Source: UMGS1370 sp963557065 (GTDB lineage: Bacteria > Bacillota > Clostridia > Lachnospirales > Lachnospiraceae). Taken from it: a stretch of 42,352 bases of DNA. Positions 22,911 to 31,790 of the stretch are shown here, one piece after another. The position numbers and the translations under genes were made by a program. The stretch covers positions 1 to 42,352 of the forward strand of contig CAUWCT010000012.1 of NCBI GenBank assembly GCA_963557065.1, in the 5' to 3' direction. How positions within the stretch are numbered: position 1 is the stretch's first letter; every line of letters starts with the position of its first letter. The notes below the pieces were generated by a model that did not search any database, was not told the origin of the DNA, and saw only the letters and a program-made list of their open reading frames with translations.

Positions 22911-25631
22911 ATGAACTCTAATAATTACGGCAGAAAGGCCACTGAGCAAAATCTGAAGGCTGTCCGTTCCAAATCCCAGAAGTACAAAACCAGGATGATT
23001 CAGTTTATTTCCCGGATGCTTTTAATCTTCTGTCTGGTGATTGGCGTCACAGGCGTCAGCGCAGGTTTTGGCATGGTAAAAGGCATTATTGACAATGCCC
23101 CTGAAATTGATCCCAACAGCTTTGGGCCCAGCGGCTTTGCCACCAAGGTTTATGACAGCGCAGGCAATCTGACTGATACTCTGGTTATGGAAGGTTCCAA
23201 CCGGGAGGCGGCCACTTACGAGGAGCTTCCTCAAGATCTGATTGATGCTTTCGTTGCCATTGAAGATTCCCGTTTCTGGGAACACAACGGAATTGACATC
23301 CGTTCTATCCTGCGCGCTGCAGTAGGCGTGCTGACCAATGACAACAGAGGCGGCGGTTCTACTCTGACCCAGCAGCTGATTAAGAACAACGTATTCAAGG
23401 GCGGAAATGAGTCCACTTTTGCCGCAAAGATGGAACGAAAGCTGCAGGAACAGTATCTGGCTGTCCAGTTGGAAAAGGCCCTGGGCCCTGATAAGACCAA
23501 GGCAAAACAAAAGATTATTACTGATTATTTAAATACAATCAATTTAGGCAGCAATACTCTGGGTGTAAAAGTCGCCGCCAGGCGATATTTTAATAAGGAA
23601 GTATCCGATTTGACGCTGTCTGAATGTACAGTGCTTGCCGGTATTACCCAAAAACCTACGTATTATAATCCTATCACCAACCCGGAGCACAATGCAGAAA
23701 AGAGGAAAGTCATTCTTCAGTACATGAAGGATCAGGGGTATATCACTGCATATGAGCAGGAGCAGGCACTGGCAGACAATGTATACGACCGAATCCAGCA
23801 GGTCAACAATACTGTAGTGGCCACTCAGGAAACCACAATGTACAGTTATTTTACAGATGAACTGACCGAGCAGGTTCAGAAAACACTGATGGAAAAGCTG
23901 GGTTATTCCGAAAGCCAGGCGTATAATCTTCTTTATGGCGGCGGTCTGAGCATTTTCACCACACAGGACCCCCATATTCAGGCCATTGTCGATGAAGAAA
24001 TCAACAATCCTGCAAATTATTCTGTGGCCAAATATTCTGTGGAATACCGCCTTTCCGTTACCCATGCCAATGGGGAAACCGAGCACTATTCAGAAGAAAC
24101 TCTAAAGAAATACCACAAAGAGGTTCTGCGTGACAACTATACAGGACTGTATGCAACAGAAGAAGAGGCCGCCAATGATGTAGCGCAGTTTAAAGCGTAT
24201 ATTCTTCAGGAAGGCGATGAAATCCTGGGCGAGCGGATGCAGACTACTCTTCAGCCCCAGGCTTCCTTTGTAATCATGGATCAGGCTACCGGTCAGGTAA
24301 AGGCAATCAGCGGAGGCCGGGGTGAAAAAACCGCCAGCCTTACCTTAAACCGCGCTACCAATACTCTGCGCCAGCCCGGATCTACGTTCAAAGTCATCAC
24401 CGCATTTGCTCCAGCTCTGGACGCATGCGGAGCGACTCTGGGAACGGTTTACTATGATACCCCTTATACCCTTGGCACAAAGACGTTTAAAAACTGGTAC
24501 AGCCAGGGCAAGTATCAGGGATATGCCAACATCCGCAGCGGTATTATCTTCTCCATGAACATTGTGGCAGTGCGGTGTCTGGTAGAGACCGTTACTCCTC
24601 AGCTGGGCGTGGAATATGCCAAAAACCTGGGCATCACCTCCCTGACTTCCAATGATTTAAATCCGGCGACTGCTTTAGGCGGCATTACTGACGGCGTCTC
24701 CAACCTGGAACTGACAGCTGCTTATGCTGCGATTGCCAATGGAGGCGTCTACACCGAGCCGATTTTCTTTACCAAGATTCTCGATCACAATGGAAAAGTG
24801 CTGTTGGACAACACACCGGAAACTCACAGGGCATTAAAAGACTCCACAGCTTTTCTGCTGACAGATGCCATGGCAGATTCTCTCCGGACTGTGAGCAGTT
24901 TTGCAAGAGCCGGGGCCAGTATTTCTTCTACCAGCACCCGCGCAAGACTTTCCGGAATGTCGGCAGCGGGCAAAAGCGGCACTACCTCTTCCAACAACGA
25001 TATCTGGTTTGTTGGATACACGCCTTACTACACCGCCGGTATTTGGGGCGGCTGCGACAATAACCAGTCCCTTAGCAGCAATGGTGGCACCAGTTTCCAC
25101 AAAGATATCTGGCGCAAGATTATGGACCGCGTCCACGAAGGTTTATCCGATCCCGGATTTGCGGTTCCGGACAGCGTAGAGACTGCTCAAATCTGCCGAA
25201 AGTCAGGCAAACTGGCTGTCAATGGAGTGTGTACCGGTGATCCAAGAGGCAATGCCGTATATACGGAATACTTTGCCAAAGGAACTGTTCCCACAGAGGT
25301 CTGCGACAAACATGTAGTTGTGACGGTCTGCTCTGCTTCAGGACGGAAACCCACTGAATTCTGTCCGGCCCGGCAGTCCAGAGTATGTATGGCTCTGCCC
25401 CAGGATGAAGAAGGCAGCACAGATGATTCTGCTTTTGGAATTCCCGGCTACTGCAACATCCACAACGGAGTCAATACAATTCTTCCTCCAGTCAATCCGG
25501 ATGGGACCGTTCCTGTAGAACCGTCTACAGAATCTCCCGGCACAGTTGCCCCCATCGGCCCCGGATATGTTCAGACAAACCCGGTCATTATTGGCACCAT
25601 GCCAAGTGAATATGGCCCTGGAGTAAATTAG
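22911..25631 (+). CDS. Class A penicillin-binding protein (PBP1)
   Basis: The 906-residue bifunctional enzyme polymerises and crosslinks peptidoglycan. Order: basic cytoplasmic tail, one membrane anchor (about 29-52), GT51 glycosyltransferase with catalytic Glu118 (IEDSRFWEHNG) and GGGSTLTQQLIKN, then the transpeptidase with Ser491-x-x-Lys494 (STFK), SMN at 548-550 and KSGT at 688-691. The C-terminus adds a cysteine-containing segment (about 755-840) and a Pro/Gly/Thr-rich tail outside the cell. AAAGGAGG is 6 nt before the ATG. It is a single plus-strand gene; the IS200-type remnant begins some 25 nt past its stop and no clear native terminator remains. Confidence 0.96.
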   Translation: MNSNNYGRKATEQNLKAVRSKSQKYKTRMIQFISRMLLIFCLVIGVTGVSAGFGMVKGIIDNAPEIDPNSFGPSGFATKVYDSAGNLTDTLVMEGSNREAATYEELPQDLIDAFVAIEDSRFWEHNGIDIRSILRAAVGVLTNDNRGGGSTLTQQLIKNNVFKGGNESTFAAKMERKLQEQYLAVQLEKALGPDKTKAKQKIITDYLNTINLGSNTLGVKVAARRYFNKEVSDLTLSECTVLAGITQKPTYYNPITNPEHNAEKRKVILQYMKDQGYITAYEQEQALADNVYDRIQQVNNTVVATQETTMYSYFTDELTEQVQKTLMEKLGYSESQAYNLLYGGGLSIFTTQDPHIQAIVDEEINNPANYSVAKYSVEYRLSVTHANGETEHYSEETLKKYHKEVLRDNYTGLYATEEEAANDVAQFKAYILQEGDEILGERMQTTLQPQASFVIMDQATGQVKAISGGRGEKTASLTLNRATNTLRQPGSTFKVITAFAPALDACGATLGTVYYDTPYTLGTKTFKNWYSQGKYQGYANIRSGIIFSMNIVAVRCLVETVTPQLGVEYAKNLGITSLTSNDLNPATALGGITDGVSNLELTAAYAAIANGGVYTEPIFFTKILDHNGKVLLDNTPETHRALKDSTAFLLTDAMADSLRTVSSFARAGASISSTSTRARLSGMSAAGKSGTTSSNNDIWFVGYTPYYTAGIWGGCDNNQSLSSNGGTSFHKDIWRKIMDRVHEGLSDPGFAVPDSVETAQICRKSGKLAVNGVCTGDPRGNAVYTEYFAKGTVPTEVCDKHVVVTVCSASGRKPTEFCPARQSRVCMALPQDEEGSTDDSAFGIPGYCNIHNGVNTILPPVNPDGTVPVEPSTESPGTVAPIGPGYVQTNPVIIGTMPSEYGPGVN

Positions 25632-25656
25632 CGATTGTGTTCCTATGCAGTCAAGA

Positions 25657-26323
25657 CCACTGGCTTAGCCAGTGGCTTGTTCTGCCCCTATAAGGGGCTG
25701 TTACCTGCTTGCGCCCGGAAGGCGCACTGAAAGTCTGCCAACTGCACCACATTCTCAGCTGCCTTAAAAGGGCATATCAGTGCTTTTTCCTTCCGGAGCA
25801 GCCCTAAAAGGGGCTTGCTGGTTTGCTTTGACTTCCTACCACCTCTCCAAGAGGTTTTTTTCCTGTTTTTCTTTACCGGCTCACCCTTGAACGGGTCGAG
25901 ATACTCTACAAATGACATCTGATCGTATTCTAAATCCTCTTTTATTTGATTCTGTATATACGCTTTGATTACTGCAGTATTTTTTCCGACTGTATCCACG
26001 TAATAGCCACGACACCAGAAATGTCGATTTCCATACTTGTATTTTAAGCATACATTCTGCTTCGATAATCTCTATTCCTTTTCTTCGACATAATGTGCCT
26101 AATATTTGTCCTATATCTGCTTTAATATCCTTATAGATTACCTGTCGACGATATTTTGGTACAAAAACCAGATGATACTTTCATTCCCATTTTGTATGAG
26201 CTAAACTATTGTTGTCCATTTTGGACCTCCTATGCTTTTATATTTGTGGTTTACAGACTTACTTTTATCTAGTATAGGAGTACTTTAATCTAAAGAACTG
26301 CCCTCCCCCTGCATAGCAGGGGG
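25657..26323 (-). mobile_element. Degenerate IS200/IS605-family element
   Basis: A tnpA remnant is flanked by the two subterminal hairpins expected for this group. On the far side of the transposase end is CCACTGGC-TTA-GCCAGTGG (25657-25675). Upstream of tnpA is CCCCCTGC-ATA-GCAGGGGG (26305-26323). Both have perfect 8-bp stems and 3-nt loops. IS200/IS605 elements have such end hairpins recognised by TnpA and lack inverted terminal repeats or target duplications. Exact ends cannot be fixed by eye and probably lie 10-40 bp outside the hairpins. No tnpB or omega RNA is present. Confidence 0.85.
25688..26219 (-). pseudogene. tnpA: Broken TnpA (Y1 HUH transposase) of IS200 type
   Basis: Translation from the ATG at 26219 (GGAGG 6 nt upstream) gives MDNNSLAHTKWE then TGA, then continues in frame with KYHLVFVPKYRRQVIYKDI, a close IS200 TnpA N-terminus. 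After IEIIEAEC the frame changes and resumes as KYKYGNRHFWCRGYYVDTVG (with the rest down to 25688). About 40 residues of the normal protein are missing at this junction, including the segment carrying the His-x-His (HUH) metal site. The catalytic tyrosine region may survive. With a nonsense codon, a deletion and a frameshift it cannot act on its own. Confidence 0.9.
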
Positions 26324-26346
26324 GTTATTTTTACTATGACACAATT

Positions 26347-26395
26347 AAAAAACCTGTCAGGAGGCAGATAAACATTATCTCCTCTGACAAGTTTT
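26347..26395 (-). terminator. Terminator after the multi-TM gene
   Basis: In the minus direction a long stem, built on CTTGTCAGAGGAG and CTCCTGACAGG around a 16-nt or larger loop, runs into six T. It lies 55 nt past the stop at 26450 and just outside the IS hairpin. Confidence 0.8.
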
Positions 26396-26449
26396 GTTAC
26401 AGTAGCTTTCAATTATTCTCATATTTCTTATATAAAATGGCTCTTTTCA

Positions 26450-27796
26450 TCAGTCATTCCAATCCATCTCAATCTTATCAACTCCATAATATCTTGCTAA
26501 AATCACATTTCCCCAATAATCAGAAAATGGAGATAGGTCCCCATCACTAATTTTGTCTGAATAGCAGGTATACTTCGTATAGCCATATATAATAGGTAAT
26601 TTTAATTCAGTCCTCCCTTCTGCCTTCTGTGCTTGAGCCAAATATTCCCGTTCTACATTTGCTGTATATGTTCTTCTAACATAAACCAAAGCATTGCCAT
26701 ATGTAAAGAAAAAGCATAATCCCATTGCCACAAATAAATAACGTGCTATTTTGTTTTTTCCAAAATTTTTTTCTTTAATATTGTGATACAGCATAGCTAC
26801 TAAAATACAGGCCATAACCAATGGTCCACTCCATACCCTTCCTACAAATACAGGTACTGCGACCATAGAATATAGAGAAATTAAAACCCCACATAAGTAA
26901 ATATAAAATAATCGGTTTAATCGTTCACCAATGCAGTATAATAAAATAGCAACCATAATAAGCAATATAAAATACGACCATATATCCATACTAATATGTA
27001 CTGTTCGTATCAATACTTCCTTTATCCCGGCCATTCCGCCTGCAGCACTTAAGCGATTTTGCTGGGCAGGAGATGTTAACATCAGTATCATCCCTACTAT
27101 TGATCCTAAAAATCCCGCAATTTTCCAAACTACTACTTTATGACTGCTGAACCAATCATTGACCAAAAAAAGCACTATCATGGCTATCATAGCTATCCCA
27201 GTATTTTCATTTGTCCAACCTGACGCAATGCCAAAGCTAAACATTGCTGCCGCCTTTATAGCCTCCATACCAACTCCCATCTTCTTTTCTTTCTTCTCTC
27301 TTCCATATATATAGCGATATGGTACCAAAAACAGCAGAATAATCAAAATTCCCCATAGATAATTTGATGCTCCAGTTGTCCATAAAAAGCTTTGTCCAAA
27401 TTCCGGCGCGCAACTCCATATCAAAAAGAATATGAGGACAATTGCTTCGGCATTAATCTTTTTCCAACTTCCGCACGCATGAAACTCAATTAATAGGATA
27501 ATCGCCATAAAGCCACATGTATTAATTACATCAAAAACAATAGGGGGGAATATTAGAAATAACTGTGCTAAAAAATGAAGGACTATCCGGCCATTCATAC
27601 TTTCGTAGTGCGCTACCATAGAAGGAACTATGTCACGAATATTTGTAATGCGTTCTCCTAAAGCAAATGAATACATATAATTATAATCATCTGCATAATA
27701 TGGAGTATAATAATTCAAAAGAAATATGCTCAATATTATGATTGCAACTATAATTTCTCTTTTCATACATTTTAATCTACCAAACTGATACTTCAT
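26450..27796 (-). CDS. Multi-TM membrane protein, DUF6056-like
   Basis: The product of about 448 residues has some ten hydrophobic segments and a conserved-looking early loop YYTPYYADDYNYMYSFA with paired Asp residues after the first helix, as in polytopic lipid-sugar glycosyltransferase-like families (DUF6056). It may act in surface polysaccharide synthesis, but no partner genes are near. The start at 27796 has GGAGG 8 nt upstream; the open frame extends to 27904 without a site. Base composition is clearly more AT-rich than neighbouring genes and the gene lies beside a dead IS, so recent acquisition is likely. Confidence 0.75.
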   Translation of the reverse strand: MKYQFGRLKCMKREIIVAIIILSIFLLNYYTPYYADDYNYMYSFALGERITNIRDIVPSMVAHYESMNGRIVLHFLAQLFLIFPPIVFDVINTCGFMAIILLIEFHACGSWKKINAEAIVLIFFLIWSCAPEFGQSFLWTTGASNYLWGILIILLFLVPYRYIYGREKKEKKMGVGMEAIKAAAMFSFGIASGWTNENTGIAMIAMIVLFLVNDWFSSHKVVVWKIAGFLGSIVGMILMLTSPAQQNRLSAAGGMAGIKEVLIRTVHISMDIWSYFILLIMVAILLYCIGERLNRLFYIYLCGVLISLYSMVAVPVFVGRVWSGPLVMACILVAMLYHNIKEKNFGKNKIARYLFVAMGLCFFFTYGNALVYVRRTYTANVEREYLAQAQKAEGRTELKLPIIYGYTKYTCYSDKISDGDLSPFSDYWGNVILARYYGVDKIEMDWND

Positions 27797-27918
27797 TCTT
27801 CCAGCCTCCGGATGAAATAGTATCCCAAAAGCCATATAAGCTATGACTTTTAGGATTTTTATTCTCATGTTTTTCATGATACCATCAACTTGGCCGGTTT
27901 GCAAGTTTGAATCGTTTT

Positions 27919-28272
27919 CTATTTCATTTTAGAATTAAATATCAAAGAGCCTAGATATCCAAATACCATTGCCCCGCAGATTCCTGCTGAACTGGCTGTC
28001 AGCCCGCCTTTAAAAATCCCCAGCAGTCCCTCTGTCTCAATGCCTTCTTTTACTCCTTTCCACAGGGTATTGCCAAATCCCAAAAGAGGAACTCCGGCTC
28101 CCTGACCGGCCCAGTCCAAAAACGGCTGATATACTCCGATAAACCCCAGCACCGTTCCGCTTACTACCAGCATTACCATGATTCTTCCCGGCATCAGTTT
28201 GGTTTTGTCCATCAAAATCTGCACCAGAGCGCAGATAACCCCACCTACCAGAAAAGCTTTGATGTAATCCAT
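27919..28272 (-). CDS. spoVAE: Stage V sporulation protein AE
   Basis: The 117-residue membrane protein (about three helices) matches SpoVAE(b): MDYIKAFLVGGVICALVQIL, the GRIMVMLVVSGTVLGFIGVY segment and FKGGLTASSAGICGAMVFGY. With SpoVAC and SpoVAD it forms the inner forespore membrane channel that takes up Ca-dipicolinate during sporulation and releases it on germination. It follows spoVAD by 18 nt with its own AGAAAGGA site, so they are cotranscribed. Confidence 0.94.
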   Translation of the reverse strand: MDYIKAFLVGGVICALVQILMDKTKLMPGRIMVMLVVSGTVLGFIGVYQPFLDWAGQGAGVPLLGFGNTLWKGVKEGIETEGLLGIFKGGLTASSAGICGAMVFGYLGSLIFNSKMK

Positions 28273-28290
28273 GTTTCTATATCCTTTCTC

Positions 28291-29352
28291 TTAGATTTCC
28301 CGATGTTCGATTACCACTCCATGGGCAATTCCCGGTACGCTCTGTCCCTCATTAAAACTGACGGTTGACAGCAATGCTCCAGTAGGTACAAACAAAACCC
28401 GTTTCCAGACTCCCTCCCGGATTCTGGGCAGTATATACGAGCAAAATGTAACTGCAGAACAGCCGCACCCGCTTCCCCCTGCATGGGTGTCCTGAACGCC
28501 TGGGTCAAAAATCTCAATTCCGCAGTCCATATGCACTTTCTCTAAATCATGGCCTTTTTCCTTCATAAAATCCAAAAGAATTTTTCTTCCTACTGTGCCC
28601 AAATCCCCGGTAATAATCTTGTCATACCAGGTCTCATCTGTCTGAAAATCCTGGAAATTCTGGTTAATAACAGAAAACGCTGCAGGCGCCATGGCTGCCC
28701 CCATATTCATAGAGTCTTTAATCCCCAAATCCACTATTTTTCCAGTCGTAACTCCTGTGATCACTGCCTGACCTTTTCCTGTTTTCCCTTTGCAATTTTT
28801 CGTGCAAGTTCCTGCCATCTTTGCTTTTCCTGACTGCAAAATCACTGCTCCGCAGCCAGTTACTGTCCAGGTCGCCGCATAAGGCCGCTGGTTTCCATAC
28901 CCCAGCGGAAAACGAAACTGTTTTTCTGCAGTGGCAAAATGGCTGGATGCCACTGCAGCCACCCGATCTGCATATCCGGCTGCTGTCAGCATAGCTCCCA
29001 GACTCATGGCTTCCCCCATAGTAGAGCAGGCCCCATATAATCCAAACAGGGGGATTTCCAAATCCATCACACCAAAGGATGTGGCAATTAACTGCCCCAG
29101 CAGATCACCTCCCAGCAGATAACGGATATCTTTTTTCTGCAGTCCCGCCTTCAAAATCGCAGTCTCTACTGCTTCTTTCTGCATCCTGCTCTCTGCTTCT
29201 TCCCAGTTAGCTTTTCCAAACTTATCATCCTGTTCCACCCGGTCAAATAAGGGTCCTAACGGCCCTTCGCCTTCCTTTTTTCCTACAATACTCCCTCCGC
29301 TTAAAATAAGAGGCGGGCATTCAAATTGTACGCTTGCCTTTCCTGCCTGCAT
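28291..29352 (-). CDS. spoVAD: Stage V sporulation protein AD
   Basis: The 353-residue product has the thiolase-like SpoVAD fold that binds dipicolinic acid: PPLILSGGSIVGKKEGEGPL at the N-terminus, YGACSTMGEAMSLGAML with the Cys of the old thiolase site, and AGGSGCGCSAVTF near the end. It sits on the outer face of the forespore inner membrane. Start at 29352 has AAAGGAG 6 nt upstream; a TTG-type start nine codons earlier lacks one. It leads spoVAD-spoVAE. The usual first gene, spoVAC, is not upstream. A sigma-G-like promoter precedes it. Confidence 0.95.
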   Translation of the reverse strand: MQAGKASVQFECPPLILSGGSIVGKKEGEGPLGPLFDRVEQDDKFGKANWEEAESRMQKEAVETAILKAGLQKKDIRYLLGGDLLGQLIATSFGVMDLEIPLFGLYGACSTMGEAMSLGAMLTAAGYADRVAAVASSHFATAEKQFRFPLGYGNQRPYAATWTVTGCGAVILQSGKAKMAGTCTKNCKGKTGKGQAVITGVTTGKIVDLGIKDSMNMGAAMAPAAFSVINQNFQDFQTDETWYDKIITGDLGTVGRKILLDFMKEKGHDLEKVHMDCGIEIFDPGVQDTHAGGSGCGCSAVTFCSYILPRIREGVWKRVLFVPTGALLSTVSFNEGQSVPGIAHGVVIEHREI

Positions 29353-29409
29353 ACAAATCTCCTTTCCAGTCCTTTTCAATTTTATTAACAGTTCCCTGTT
29401 GCTTTTTGT

Positions 29410-29440
29410 TAGTATGGCTGGATTTTACAGTTTATATTCA
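29410..29440 (-). promoter_or_regulatory. Forespore sigma-G-type promoter of spoVAD
   Basis: TGAATA (29435-29440), 18 nt, CATACTA (29410-29416) on the minus strand, 57 nt before the spoVAD start. Both hexamers match the sigma-G consensus known from Bacillus, which is the sigma factor expected to read this operon. Confidence 0.75.
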
Positions 29441-29483
29441 AAGCCGCCTTTCTGATACATCTGCTTTATCAGAAAAGCGGCTT
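29441..29483 (-). terminator. Long hairpin between cyclophilin and spoVAD
   Basis: The 17-nt arms at 29441-29457 and 29467-29483 match at 16 positions, the other being a G-U pair, with a 9-nt loop. It lies 27 nt past the cyclophilin stop and directly before the sigma-G -35. Only three T follow in the minus direction, so termination may be partial. Confidence 0.6.
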
Positions 29484-29509
29484 AAAAACCTGATAATATC
29501 TTATCATTC

Positions 29510-29995
29510 TTATTCTTCTATTACAATTTCTGTTATAACCGGCATATTTACTGGTTTGTTCCAGGTGTCCGGGCCATAGGTTGGCCGGGAGGCAATTCTG
29601 TCCAACACATCAAAACCGGACACCAACTGTCCAAATGCCGCATAGCGGCCATCCAGCTTATGTGCATCCTGATGGACTACAAAAAACTGGGTTCCTGCCG
29701 TATCATAGCCGTCGTCCCTTGCCATAGACAGCGCCCCTCTTTTATGGGGAATGGGATTGGCGATTCCGTTTTCTGCAAACTCCCCTTTAATGTGCCAGTC
29801 ACTGTCAGTCATAATATCGTTATCCGGAGAACCGGCCTGAATCACATAATCCTTTACAATCCGGCACCAGGCCAAACCATTATAAAAGCCGGATTGTACG
29901 GTATCTGCAAAATTTTTCACAGTAATCGGAGCAAGATCAGGGAACAGGTCAAAGACCATGTTCCCTAATCCTTCCGTTTTAATCGTACATTTCAT
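29510..29995 (-). CDS. Peptidyl-prolyl isomerase, cyclophilin type
   Basis: The 161-residue product is a single-domain cyclophilin: ITVKNFADTVQSGFYNGLAW, the FxxQ-type site (here DYVIQAGSP), then GALSMARDDGYDTAGTQFFV with Gln and Phe of the active site, and DGRYAAFGQLVSGFDVLDRI. It has no signal peptide, so it acts on proline bonds in the cytoplasm. The core Arg-Phe pair is partly changed (WCRIVKDYVIQAG), which is common in short bacterial forms. GAGGAAC precedes the ATG. It follows oppA by 32 nt without a clear terminator, so read-through from the opp operon is possible. Confidence 0.93.
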   Translation of the reverse strand: MKCTIKTEGLGNMVFDLFPDLAPITVKNFADTVQSGFYNGLAWCRIVKDYVIQAGSPDNDIMTDSDWHIKGEFAENGIANPIPHKRGALSMARDDGYDTAGTQFFVVHQDAHKLDGRYAAFGQLVSGFDVLDRIASRPTYGPDTWNKPVNMPVITEIVIEE

Positions 29996-30027
29996 AAGAA
30001 GTTCCTCTTAAAACGTTTTATTGATTA

Positions 30028-31728
30028 TTATTTGCTGATGGAAGCATTCTTAAAGCACAGGTTGCCGTTAGACAGCATATAGTAACCCTTTACGTAATCT
30101 TTCATCAGGAAGTTGTTAGCCTTATAGTACAAGTTGATGAATGGATATTCATCCATTACCAGATCTTCTGCCTGTTTAATCAGTTCGACTGCCTTTGCCG
30201 GATCGGTCTCTGCCTTAATCTGCTCTACCATTGCATCGTATTCCGGATTGCTGTAGAAACTGTTGTTGTTGGCGTCGTCCGTTACTAACAGCGGCAAAAA
30301 GCTCATTGGATGGGTGTAGTCTGCACTCCAGCCCATTGCTGCTACTTCGTAGTTTCCTTTCTGGACATTCTCATAGAAAATTGCCCAGTCGTTGGAAGTA
30401 ATCTCTACCTCAATGCCTAAATTGGTCTCTAACATCTCTGCCATTGCCTCTACTACTTTCTTGACCGTATCATCAGAATAGTAGGAAAGCTGTAAGGTTG
30501 GGAATCCTTCGCCGTCTGGATAGCCAGCTTCTGCTAAAGCGGCTTTTGCTGCCTCTGGATCTGCGTTTGGAGAAAGTCCTCTGTCAGAACGTCCTTCGGT
30601 AATGTCTGTTCCGTCTACTACGTAGCCTGGAGCTAAAAAGTTGTAGGCAGGAGCTGCATCTACCTGTACTACGTTGTCAATAATAGCCTGACGGTCAACA
30701 GCCAGGTTTAAAGCCTTTCTGACTAATGGGTTGTTATAAGGCTCTTTTTCACAGTTAATATTGTAGTAAACCGTACCGTAGTTTGGAACGGACTGGATGC
30801 CTGCGTTCTCTGCTTTTAATCTTGCATAGTCAGAAGATGGAATGTTGCGGATGCCGTCTACCTCGCCGGACTCATAAGCAGTCAATGCGGTAGAAGTATC
30901 TAAAATGTAACGCAGGGTAACCTTTTCCATGGTGACATTTTCTGCATCCCAGTAATTTTCATTCTTTTCCAGAACCATGCTTTCGCCCATGTTCATCTCT
31001 GCAATTTTGAACGGGCCGTTGCATACATAGGTTTCCGGAGATGCAGTCCACTGATCGCCGTTTGCTTCAATCGTTGCTTTCTGAACCGGATCAAATACCC
31101 ACATGGTCAGAAGATCGATAAAGAACGAAGTCGGCTGGATCAAGGTAATTTCCAACGTCTGGGGATCCACTGCTTTTACGCCTAATTCTTCTGCGGTTGC
31201 CTCGCCTGCATAGTATTCTTTTGCATTTTTCACATATGCAGTCACAATGTCTACATATTGTCCCGCTGTCTCTGGATTTAATACACGCTGCAGGGCATAT
31301 ACATAGTCTTCTGCTGTCAGGTCAGTGCCGTCACTCCATTTTAAACCGTCTCTTAAATGGAAGGTATAGACGGTTCCGTCCTCGCTGATATCCCAGCTTT
31401 CTGCATTGCCCGGAACAACTGTACCGGTAGCATCATAAGTAACCAGTCCTTCAAAACAGTTGACTAAAAAAGTGGAAGCAAAGGAGTTGTTGGTAACGCC
31501 AGGATCAATACCGTCCGGCTCATTACTCAGCACAAATACCATTTCCTGTGCACCGTTTGCTTCTGTTTCTGCCTGAGCCGCCTCTGTCGTGGCTGCCTCT
31601 GTCGCTGCTTCTGTAGTCGGAGCTGCGATGGTCTGCGGCTGGGTCTCAGCATTTCCGCCTCCGCAGCCGGTTAAAACAGTGCTGCATACCAGCCCCAACG
31701 CCAATGCAAGACTTAGTTTCTTCTTCAT
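30028..31728 (-). CDS. oppA: Oligopeptide ABC transporter substrate-binding lipoprotein
   Basis: The 566-residue product has a signal peptide with lipobox LTGC (Cys22), a Thr/Ala/Glu-rich linker (about 26-60) and the SBP family 5 fold: FVLSNEPDGIDPGVTNN, NAESWDISEDGTVYTFHLRDGLKWSDGTDL (seen as two adjacent blocks) and NDWAIFYENVQKGNYEVAAMGW. It captures peptides outside the membrane and delivers them to OppBC. AAGGAGG precedes the ATG. It is last in the operon, 62 nt after oppF, and a small dyad in that gap (AGGGT-TAT-ACCCT) might separate expression of oppA from the rest. Confidence 0.95.
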   Translation of the reverse strand: MKKKLSLALALGLVCSTVLTGCGGGNAETQPQTIAAPTTEAATEAATTEAAQAETEANGAQEMVFVLSNEPDGIDPGVTNNSFASTFLVNCFEGLVTYDATGTVVPGNAESWDISEDGTVYTFHLRDGLKWSDGTDLTAEDYVYALQRVLNPETAGQYVDIVTAYVKNAKEYYAGEATAEELGVKAVDPQTLEITLIQPTSFFIDLLTMWVFDPVQKATIEANGDQWTASPETYVCNGPFKIAEMNMGESMVLEKNENYWDAENVTMEKVTLRYILDTSTALTAYESGEVDGIRNIPSSDYARLKAENAGIQSVPNYGTVYYNINCEKEPYNNPLVRKALNLAVDRQAIIDNVVQVDAAPAYNFLAPGYVVDGTDITEGRSDRGLSPNADPEAAKAALAEAGYPDGEGFPTLQLSYYSDDTVKKVVEAMAEMLETNLGIEVEITSNDWAIFYENVQKGNYEVAAMGWSADYTHPMSFLPLLVTDDANNNSFYSNPEYDAMVEQIKAETDPAKAVELIKQAEDLVMDEYPFINLYYKANNFLMKDYVKGYYMLSNGNLCFKNASISK

Positions 31729-31790
31729 AATCTCTCCTCCTTATTGAGATGAATATTGGAAAGGGTATAACCCTGAACCATTTCTGTAAA

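Noticed and set aside
23022..24086. Long antisense frames within the PBP gene
   Set aside because: They are shadows of a strongly conserved coding frame with all catalytic motifs; no start signals.
25632..26330. Possible TnpB/omega-RNA unit with the IS200 element
   Set aside because: No RuvC-type frame is present; only a decayed TnpA is found between the hairpins.
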